Below, in pieces: positions 58,516 through 64,000 of a DNA stretch of 64,000 nucleotides (position 1 is the stretch's first letter; each line of letters begins with the position of its first letter). Origin of the DNA: Gemmatimonadota bacterium (GTDB taxonomy: Bacteria > Gemmatimonadota > Gemmatimonadetes > Longimicrobiales > Gaopeijiaceae). The notes beneath the pieces are model-generated. The model did not search any database. It saw only the letters and a list, made by a program, of their open reading frames with translations, and was not told the DNA's origin. The position numbers and the translations under genes are program-made. The stretch covers positions 1 to 64,000 of the forward strand of contig SKKH01000080.1 in assembly GCA_007121555.1 (NCBI GenBank). Reading direction: 5' to 3'.

Positions 58516-59162
58516 GACGCAGCCCCACGACCCATGGTCAGGGGCACGAAGAAGGGGTTCTCTCCCGCGTCATGGTCCGTGACATCTTCGACCGCGGAGA
58601 GTTCGGGGACATCCTTCAGCAGGATCCGGCTCACGAGGTCGTTCAGGGTCTCTCGTGCAGCGGAGCAGCCCTGACATCCACCTCGCATCTCGACCAGCGC
58701 CCGACCCTCGTCATCCACCTCGAGGAGGTGGATCTGGCCTCCATGGCTCTCCACGAGCGGATTGACGCGCCGATCCAGGGAAGCCTGGACCCGATCCTCG
58801 ATCGTTCCCTCGGGAGGACCCTCGACGGGGCGAAGCTGGAAGCCGACGAACTCCCCTTCGTGGATGTAGTCCATCTCGAAGGGCGAGAGGCGCACCAGGG
58901 ATGCACGATCGATGCGTACCGGCAGGGGAAAGGGGTCCCCGGAGAACTCCCGCTCGTCCCCGCCGGGGGGCTGTGATTGCTCCACGAGCTGAAGGTGTAG
59001 ATCCGGGGGGGCCCCCTCCCCCTCGGGCGCGATGGCCCGGATCAGGAGTGCGGGATTCCCCCCATCCCAGGCCCCGGCGAACCGCGTCAGAGCGCGCCCC
59101 GCAGCCGGGGTCAGGGACGGGGGGGATACATCCACGTCGACTGGAAACGTTGGAGTACTCAT
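58512..59162 (-). CDS. Nfu-type iron-sulfur carrier protein
   Basis: A 216-residue protein. An N-terminal degenerate A-type (HesB-like) domain (about residues 8-120) is followed by an Nfu domain (about 125-200) with RVNPLVESHGGQIHLLEV and the cluster-binding CxxC in MRGGCQGCSAARETL. This is the NfuA architecture, which delivers 4Fe-4S clusters to target proteins. The ATG at 59162 lies 10 bp after the pufC stop and its stop overlaps puhE by 4 bp, so it is read with the puf operon. Likely clients are the cluster's Fe-S enzymes (BchL, BchNB, BciB), inferred from location. Confidence 0.85.
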   Translation of the reverse strand: MSTPTFPVDVDVSPPSLTPAAGRALTRFAGAWDGGNPALLIRAIAPEGEGAPPDLHLQLVEQSQPPGGDEREFSGDPFPLPVRIDRASLVRLSPFEMDYIHEGEFVGFQLRPVEGPPEGTIEDRVQASLDRRVNPLVESHGGQIHLLEVDDEGRALVEMRGGCQGCSAARETLNDLVSRILLKDVPELSAVEDVTDHDAGENPFFVPLTMGRGAAS

Positions 59163-59172
59163 CGATCCGGGC

Positions 59173-60267
59173 TCAGGGGTTCTCCGACACCTCGCCGGAG
59201 TCGGACTCCTCGTCCTCATCGGAGTCCTCCATCGCCGCGGAGGTCGTTTCGCCGGCCCCATGGGCAACCCCGATCTGGTTCAGCGCCGGCCAGTCCACAG
59301 CGTGACTCGCAGTCGAGCCGTACTGGGGGATGTAGGCTCCGGCATGACAGGTGGCGCAGTTCACCTTCGCACCATCTCCCTCGGGCCCGAGCCGATCGGA
59401 CGGCCACTCATCCTGGAGAGGCACGATGTACTCCATGTTCATGTGCCGCACCATGTCCAGTCCGCGGAAGGCGGTGACCCGCTGGGGCGGGCTCTCGTCC
59501 CAATCGCCCCAGCGTGCCGAGGTGTGGCAGTAGGTGCAGTTCACGCCCAGGCTCTCCGACATCTGGATCATGAGCCAGTAGGTGTACTCGGTCTGCTGCA
59601 GGGAGGCCCGATTGTCGGTGTCACCGGAGAGGGCTTCGCTGGACTGGATCCGCACGTCGTTCCGATCCAGATAGTGGCGCTCCCATTGGGGACGCTCGAT
59701 CATGGAACCGGCGGCCGGGGGATCGGGCCGATCGCCGAAATACCACCGATTGACCGGCTGTACCTGACCCTGATGGCAGGTCCAGCAGTTCACACCGGCC
59801 TCCCCCACGTGGGCTGCATACTCGGTGTTGAGCGTCTGGGTCATGGAAATCATGTCCCGGGACACCCGCTTCTGGTACTTGTCGTCCGAGGCGAAGTTGA
59901 CCTGCCCGTCGTCCTCGATGACGTGGCAGTAGTTGCAACCCTCTCCGGTTTCCGCCGCCACCCAGGTGGTCATGGCGAGCTTGAAGCGGTTGAACTCGCT
60001 TTCGCTGAGATGGCCCAGGACCTGGACGTTTTCCCAGGTGCCGTCGGGAGCCGGATCACCGAACTCCTCGGGAGGACTCGCCAACTGCGGAACCCGCTGG
60101 GCCACGGCCCGGACCGAGTCCTCGAGGGTCCTGGGATTCTGGACGTGCTCCATCCCCACCCCTCGAAAGCCCGATTGGACCGTGTCCACGGGTGGGAGTT
60201 CGCATCCACTCACAGCGATGAGGAGGCCCCCGGCCAGAGCGGTGGCCGTCCGGCGAAGGGTCTTCAT
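59173..60267 (-). CDS. pufC: Reaction centre tetrahaem cytochrome c subunit
   Basis: A 364-residue lipoprotein. The lipobox AVSGC (Cys22) anchors it to the outside of the membrane. Four CxxCH haem motifs are visible: CNYCH (111), CWTCH (161), CTYCH (244) and CATCH (304). It rereduces the photo-oxidised special pair, taking electrons from soluble carriers. The C-terminal 35 residues are very acidic (Asp/Glu/Ser). The ATG overlaps the pufM stop by 4 bp. The nfu gene follows 10 bp later. Confidence 0.97.
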   Translation of the reverse strand: MKTLRRTATALAGGLLIAVSGCELPPVDTVQSGFRGVGMEHVQNPRTLEDSVRAVAQRVPQLASPPEEFGDPAPDGTWENVQVLGHLSESEFNRFKLAMTTWVAAETGEGCNYCHVIEDDGQVNFASDDKYQKRVSRDMISMTQTLNTEYAAHVGEAGVNCWTCHQGQVQPVNRWYFGDRPDPPAAGSMIERPQWERHYLDRNDVRIQSSEALSGDTDNRASLQQTEYTYWLMIQMSESLGVNCTYCHTSARWGDWDESPPQRVTAFRGLDMVRHMNMEYIVPLQDEWPSDRLGPEGDGAKVNCATCHAGAYIPQYGSTASHAVDWPALNQIGVAHGAGETTSAAMEDSDEDEESDSGEVSENP

Positions 60268-61361
60268 GGCGTAACCTCCAGGTTCTGAGCAAAGCTGACG
60301 TGGGCTGCGGTACCCGGGAGGATGAAACCGTTACCCGCCTCCATGTAGCTCACCCCGGGCATACCTTCCGGAGGCGGACCCTGCAGTGGACCGTCCAGTT
60401 CACCGGGCTCCACCGCCGGCACCGGATCACCCCAGACCTCGGGGTAGTCCGGGACCAGACCGTGCTTCTGGCCCCAGAGATACCAGTTGTCCACCGCGGT
60501 GCCCGTGAGGACGATCCCGATCCCACCGGTGATCACGGTGAGTGCGGCGAACCACCACGCCCAGCGGTGAATGGATTCCATGGTGGCGTTGAAGCCCATG
60601 GTCCACCGCCAGAAGAGCTGGCTGCGTTCGGCCGCCGTGCCCCGGTCGGTGATCTGGTCGATCTCCCGCTCTCCTCCCATCTTGCCTACCGCCAGAATCG
60701 TTGCGGCGTGCATGGCGAAGAGAAGCGCCGACCCGTAGAGGAAGGCGATGGAGAGCATGTGGAAGGGATTGTAGAAGAGATTCCCGTACCGGATGGAGAA
60801 GGCCGCTGTCCAGTCCAGGTGGGGGAAGATACCGAAGGGCACCGCCTGCGCCCACTCTCCCATCAGAAGGGGCCGGATGAAGCCCAGCACCAGATAGAGC
60901 CAGATAGCCGCAGCGAACGACCAGGCCACGTGGGTCCCCATGCCCAGAGCCCGGGCCCGGGTGTACATCCGGAACCACCAGAGGATGATGGCGGTGGTCA
61001 GGAGGAAGCCGCAGAGCAGCCACCAGCCCCCTTCAGCCAGGGGAGGAATGGAGAGTCCATACTCCGGCGCCGGGGGCTCCACCGCGAGCCAGGGCAGGAG
61101 GCGGACGAACTGGATTGGGTCCCAGCCCACCGACGCCCACATGACGAGCCCCATGAGGACGATGGAGAGTCCTCCGGTGATGAGTGAGAGGACGCCCAGC
61201 CATCCCAGGTAGACCGGACCGAGCTGAGCGTCTCCGATCTTTCCGAGCCAGTATGAAAATCCCGAGTCCGGGATCCGATTCTCCGGGTCCGGGACCCCGA
61301 CGCCCGGATCCGGCGCGTGCCGGACCTGCACCTGGGAGAAGAGGTTTTGGTATTCAGCCAT
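60264..61361 (-). CDS. pufM: Photosynthetic reaction centre M subunit
   Basis: A 365-residue five-helix subunit that binds pigments, the primary quinone and, with L, the iron. The opening [11 protein letters not shown] and the [18 protein letters not shown] stretch are typical. Chlorophyll and iron histidines are in [23 protein letters not shown] and [19 protein letters not shown], broken here as shorter motifs. It is longer than most M subunits (usually 305-330): about 35 extra C-terminal residues rich in Pro, Gly and Glu follow the last helix. Ten bp separate it from pufL; its stop overlaps pufC by 4 bp. Confidence 0.97.
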   Translation of the reverse strand: MAEYQNLFSQVQVRHAPDPGVGVPDPENRIPDSGFSYWLGKIGDAQLGPVYLGWLGVLSLITGGLSIVLMGLVMWASVGWDPIQFVRLLPWLAVEPPAPEYGLSIPPLAEGGWWLLCGFLLTTAIILWWFRMYTRARALGMGTHVAWSFAAAIWLYLVLGFIRPLLMGEWAQAVPFGIFPHLDWTAAFSIRYGNLFYNPFHMLSIAFLYGSALLFAMHAATILAVGKMGGEREIDQITDRGTAAERSQLFWRWTMGFNATMESIHRWAWWFAALTVITGGIGIVLTGTAVDNWYLWGQKHGLVPDYPEVWGDPVPAVEPGELDGPLQGPPPEGMPGVSYMEAGNGFILPGTAAHVSFAQNLEVTP

Positions 61362-61371
61362 GATGATCTCC

Positions 61372-62214
61372 TCAGGCCCAGATGGGAAGGTTCAGCCACC
61401 AGCTCCACCATTCCGGCCAGCCCCGTGTCCAGAAGGGCCCGCTGATGACGATGCAGATGGCGCTCCAGATTCCGGCGTTGAGGGCCAGGAAGAGGCCCAG
61501 CCGGTGAATGCCCACGGCGCCGATGGAGTAGCCCAGTGTGTCACGGAAGTAGGTGTTCTCGTGCTCGCTGGTCTTGACCGAGGGCTCGTTCTTCGGCGGG
61601 TTCGTCACCGAGAGGATGAGCGAACCGTGGAGGCCCAGGGCGAACGTGGTCACGAAGAAGAAGCTGACCGCGATCATGTGGGCCGGGTTGTAGTGGAAGT
61701 GCAGGTACTGGTACCCCACGTTGGACACCCAGTCCAGGTGGGAGATGATGCCGTAGGGGAAGCCGTGTCCCCAGGCTCCCATCAGGACGGGCCGGATCAC
61801 CACCAGGGTGATGTAGGCGGCGATGGCCACTGAGTAGGCCACCGGCACGTGAAAGCCCATCCCGAGTTTCTTCGAGATTTCCGCCTGGCGGGCCGCCCAG
61901 GACACGAACGCGCCAATGGCGCAGACGGTGATCGCCTGCCAGAGGCCGCCTTCGGTCATGGGAGCCAGCCCCAACCCGTATTCCAGGGGTGGGGGCGCGA
62001 TACTGATCTGCCAGAGATTCCAGGTCTGGCTGGCCAGTCCTTCACCGATGGCGGCCCCGTACACGCAGAGCGCGGTCCCGAGGGCGGCGAAGAAGATTGT
62101 CAGTACGCCGAAGAACCCGACATAGAAGGGGCCGATCCAGAAATCGAAGAGGTCCCCTCCGATGATCGTTCCTCCGCGTACACGGTATTTCTGTTCGAAT
62201 GAAAGCATCGCCAT
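61372..62214 (-). CDS. pufL: Photosynthetic reaction centre L subunit
   Basis: A 280-residue five-helix subunit, usual length. It begins [23 protein letters not shown], a hallmark of L. Pigment and iron histidines are seen in [18 protein letters not shown] and the [21 protein letters not shown] region. With M it forms the core of the type II reaction centre and binds the secondary quinone. A 196-bp leader with several hairpins separates it from pufA, matching the decay-control arrangement of puf mRNAs. Confidence 0.97.
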   Translation of the reverse strand: MAMLSFEQKYRVRGGTIIGGDLFDFWIGPFYVGFFGVLTIFFAALGTALCVYGAAIGEGLASQTWNLWQISIAPPPLEYGLGLAPMTEGGLWQAITVCAIGAFVSWAARQAEISKKLGMGFHVPVAYSVAIAAYITLVVIRPVLMGAWGHGFPYGIISHLDWVSNVGYQYLHFHYNPAHMIAVSFFFVTTFALGLHGSLILSVTNPPKNEPSVKTSEHENTYFRDTLGYSIGAVGIHRLGLFLALNAGIWSAICIVISGPFWTRGWPEWWSWWLNLPIWA

Positions 62215-62279
62215 CGTCGTTCTCCCGATGAGGGCGGGCCGGAGACCGGAAGCTCCCCGGATCCTGGGTCCCTGGTTCA

Positions 62280-62386
62280 GTCCGGAAACCGGACCGGGGC
62301 GGATTACCGCCCGATGTAGTGGGCCCTGACGCGGGCTGCGCGATGGGGCCCGGAGTGCGGCCCGGGGAGGGGAAGCCCTCCCCGGG
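62280..62386 (-). other. Intercistronic hairpin array between pufA and pufL
   Basis: Three perfect hairpins lie in the 196-bp pufA-pufL gap: GTCCGG-AAA-CCGGAC (62280-62294), GGGCGG-N4-CCGCCC (62297-62312), and an 11-bp stem CCCGGGGAGGG with a 4-base loop (62361-62386), closest to pufA. In Rhodobacter a hairpin at this place protects the pufBA segment from 3' decay so that more antenna than reaction-centre protein is made. None has a T run, so they look like stabilisers rather than terminators. Confidence 0.7.
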
Positions 62387-62410
62387 ACCGCGATTCCGCG
62401 CTGCGACCAG

Positions 62411-62608
62411 CTAGTAGCCGGGCGGAAGCGGGGTCATGTCCGTGACATCGGCCATGGCACCCGCAGTGGGTCCGTCGTCAACCTCGAGCCAGTTGAACCG
62501 GTCGGTGCTGAGAAGGATGAAGTGAATGGTGAACGCCAGTACGCCCAGGAATGAGAACAGGGCAATCAACGTCCGCCTGGGATCAAAAATCAGCCAGATA
62601 CGGTACAT
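62411..62608 (-). CDS. pufA: Light-harvesting 1 alpha polypeptide
   Basis: A 65-residue antenna peptide. The N-terminus [14 protein letters not shown] and the single helix with the bacteriochlorophyll-ligating histidine ([18 protein letters not shown]) are typical of LH1 alpha. The 20-residue C-terminal tail ends PLPPGY. AGGAGG stands just before the ATG. It follows pufB after 23 bp and precedes the hairpin-rich gap to pufL. Confidence 0.96.
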   Translation of the reverse strand: MYRIWLIFDPRRTLIALFSFLGVLAFTIHFILLSTDRFNWLEVDDGPTAGAMADVTDMTPLPPGY

Positions 62609-62631
62609 GTCTTCCTCCTATAAGGAAGGTG

Positions 62632-62784
62632 TTAGATGCCCCAAGGGCGCCACATCCACGCGAGGACGTGGGCGACTGCTGCGACCGCGGTGAAGAGGAT
62701 GAACGAGCTCACAAATACCTTGTTGAACTCTTTCGCCTCGTTCTCCGTCAGTCCCGTCATGCTCCCCGAGCTGTCATGCTGCAT
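62632..62784 (-). CDS. pufB: Light-harvesting 1 beta polypeptide
   Basis: A 50-residue antenna peptide that I translated directly from the minus strand. It has the LH1 beta pattern: GLTENEAKEFNKVFVSSF, a hydrophobic helix with the ligand histidine (VAAVAHVLAW), and the C-terminal MWRPWGI. A strong ribosome site AAAGGAGG precedes the ATG at 62784. It is the first gene of pufBALMC. Each beta chain pairs with an alpha chain and binds bacteriochlorophyll a in the ring around the reaction centre. Confidence 0.95.
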   Translation of the reverse strand: MQHDSSGSMTGLTENEAKEFNKVFVSSFILFTAVAAVAHVLAWMWRPWGI

Positions 62785-62943
62785 AGTGAACCTCCTTTAT
62801 GAGGGTCAGGTGAACGTTCCGGAACGGCCTCGACGCATTACTCGGGGGAATGATGCGCCGGTCTTTCCCCGTATCCGGCAGGGGGTCCGCCTCGGGGTGG
62901 ATCTCGCGACATTGGTCGCAGGATCGACACCCAGGAGAGTCCA
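62785..62943. promoter_or_regulatory. puf / bchO divergent control region
   Basis: This 159-bp gap must hold the puf and bchO promoters, but I see no clear -35/-10 pair and no TGT-N12-ACA site. It contains a perfect 12-bp palindrome CGTTCCGGAACG at 62815-62826, about 30 bp upstream of pufB, which could be an operator or lie in the 5' leader. Confidence 0.45.
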
Positions 62944-63879
62944 TTGACCGCCAACTCTCCCAACCCGGGTTGGAACGACCCGCTGTGGCCATTCCAGGGG
63001 GCGGGACGGTATGTCCAGGCTGGAGGTGCCAGATGGCACCTGGTCCAGCTGGGTTCCGGTCCGCCCGTCCTTCTTCTCCATGGCAGCGCGTCGTCGGCCC
63101 ACCAGTGGGCCGGAGTCGCGGCACTGCTCCAATCTCGTTTTTCCCTCGTCATTCCCGATCTCCCGGGACACGGGTACTCGTCTTCACTTCCACCCGGAGC
63201 CTCGGGTCTCGATGGGATGGCCGCCGCACTCGGGGCCCTCCTCGAGACGGAGGGGATCCGTCCCCTCCTCTCCGTCGGCCATTCGGCCGGTGCCTGCATC
63301 GCGGTCCGGGCGTCCAGTCGGGGATGGGTCGTTCCCCGTGCCCTGGTGGGTCTGGCTCCCGCACTCGGGAGCCGTTCCACCTACCTGCCGCGTCTCATGG
63401 ATCGTCCCATGACGGCCCTGACCCGGTCGGGCCTGCTGGCCCGGGGCGCGGCCCGTCTCGTCCGGCATCTTCCGATGGCGGAGCAGCTGCTCGAATCCAC
63501 CGGGTCCCGCGTGTCCCCGGAGGTCCAGGCCCGATACCGGGCACTGCTCTCCGATCCCGAGCGGATGGCCGGCGTCCTTTCTCTCTTCGCGGACTGGGAC
63601 CCCCACGGGATCGCTCTGGAGGCGGCCCGTCTCGGGGTGCCGGTCACATTCCTTGCCGGAGAGAACGACCGCTGGGTCCCTCCCGAGCTTCTCCGTTCCC
63701 AGGTCGCGGACGCGCTCGCGGCCCATCCTCCGGGCCGCGCCTGGCTGGAGCTCCGGTTCCTCCCGTCTCGGGGCCACCTGCTCCCCGAAGAGGATCCCGG
63801 CGCCGTGGCCGAAGCCATCGTCAGGCAGTCGGAGCGAGTGGACTCCCTCACGCAGCCACCCGGGCCCGGGCCAGCTTGA
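62944..63879 (+). CDS. bchO: BchO, alpha/beta-hydrolase (putative magnesium chelatase accessory protein)
   Basis: A 311-residue alpha/beta-hydrolase. The oxyanion HGSASSAHQW motif is near residue 45, the nucleophile elbow is GHSAGACIAV, and the acid/His region is AGENDRWVPP with PSRGHLLPEEDP near the end. BchO is found in most purple-type photosynthesis clusters, often with bchID, and is thought to assist Mg chelation; its reaction is unproven. The TTG start at 62944 is supported by CAGGAG 7 nt upstream. The 3' end overlaps the convergent bchZ-like gene by 32 bp. Confidence 0.88.
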   Translation: MTANSPNPGWNDPLWPFQGAGRYVQAGGARWHLVQLGSGPPVLLLHGSASSAHQWAGVAALLQSRFSLVIPDLPGHGYSSSLPPGASGLDGMAAALGALLETEGIRPLLSVGHSAGACIAVRASSRGWVVPRALVGLAPALGSRSTYLPRLMDRPMTALTRSGLLARGAARLVRHLPMAEQLLESTGSRVSPEVQARYRALLSDPERMAGVLSLFADWDPHGIALEAARLGVPVTFLAGENDRWVPPELLRSQVADALAAHPPGRAWLELRFLPSRGHLLPEEDPGAVAEAIVRQSERVDSLTQPPGPGPA

Positions 63880-64000
63880 CCCGTTCAGGGGTGACCATCT
63901 CCTCGTTGGCGGCCATGGCCGACTTCTCCGCCGCGTCCCGAACCCGCTTCGCCATGGAGATCCGGACCAGGGGAGCGAACTCCCTCAGCAGCTCGTCCAG
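63848..64000 (-). CDS. bchZ: Probable chlorophyllide a reductase subunit Z, C-terminal end
   Basis: The last 50 codons of a minus-strand gene that enters from the right edge; I translated them directly. The residues include LVRISMAKRVRDAAEKSA and EMVTPERVKLARARVAA. This resembles the C-terminal RISAAKRLRDAAE region of BchZ, the nitrogenase-like subunit that with BchX and BchY reduces ring B of chlorophyllide a. Since bchZ often lies beside puf genes, the position fits, though here bchO is in between. The piece is short, so the identification is tentative. Confidence 0.55.
   Translation of the reverse strand: MDELLREFAPLVRISMAKRVRDAAEKSAMAANEEMVTPERVKLARARVAA

Noticed and set aside
62785-62943. 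PpsR site in the puf promoter
   Set aside because: No TGT-N12-ACA exists in the gap on either strand.

Overview
The window is a GC-rich bacterial chromosome segment. Its right-hand 35 kb is a photosynthesis gene cluster of the purple-bacterial type (type II reaction centre, bacteriochlorophyll a pathway). Oxygen-dependent enzymes (AcsF, HemF) sit beside the light-independent protochlorophyllide reductase (BchN, BchB, BchL), which indicates an aerobic or semi-aerobic anoxygenic phototroph. The gene order (aerR-ppsR facing bchFNBHLM-lhaA-puhABC-acsF, and pufBALMC on the other strand), the non-proteobacterial look of the flanking genes and several lineage-specific proteins fit a phototrophic Gemmatimonadota bacterium that acquired the cluster by transfer. 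That assignment is inferred from gene content, not from a database match.

Region 1 (1-20 kb) is mostly housekeeping. It holds the end of a thiolase gene and a 3-hydroxybutyryl-CoA dehydrogenase, ribosomal protein bS21, a group of four uncharacterised proteins plus a possible ribbon-helix-helix protein (1.5-5.4 kb), an operon of ArsR-rhodanese regulator, MFS transporter and DsrE-like protein, a histidine-rich exported repeat protein, ssb, an enoyl-CoA hydratase, recF-dciA-gyrB, an amidohydrolase lipoprotein, a CBS/DRTGG inorganic pyrophosphatase and a two-domain SDR protein.

Region 2 (19.8-25.8 kb, minus strand) is a four-gene DNA repair operon: MBL-fold exonuclease, ATP-dependent DNA ligase, Lhr-like DEXH helicase and PdeM phosphoesterase, each overlapping the next by 4 bp. 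Facing away from it is a carotenoid operon (25.9-29.8 kb): a CarH-type cobalamin photoreceptor-repressor, a CruF-like carotenoid protein, and an in-frame fusion of a prenyl diphosphate synthase with phytoene synthase.

Region 3 (29.7-64 kb) is the photosynthesis cluster proper. On the minus strand, bchG-bch2-bciB-bchP-crtE-hemA-hemF-ppsA forms one tightly overlapping operon that supplies tetrapyrrole, the geranylgeranyl/phytyl tail and, through PEP synthase, carbon. Next come ppsR and aerR on the minus strand, then the divergent operon bchFNBHLM-lhaA-puhA(split)-puhB-puhC-orf-acsF. Convergent to this are puhE, an Nfu-type Fe-S carrier and pufC-M-L-A-B. bchO is divergent from pufB, and the end of a probable bchZ lies at the right edge. 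Candidate PpsR operators sit upstream of bchG and between aerR and bchF.

Most noteworthy: puhA divided into two overlapping genes; a PpsR without any cysteine; a fused GGPP/phytoene synthase; a CarH photoreceptor heading the carotenoid operon; a near-identical AT-rich 13-mer in three regulator promoters; and a small family of unknown proteins in which two domains occur in swapped order.
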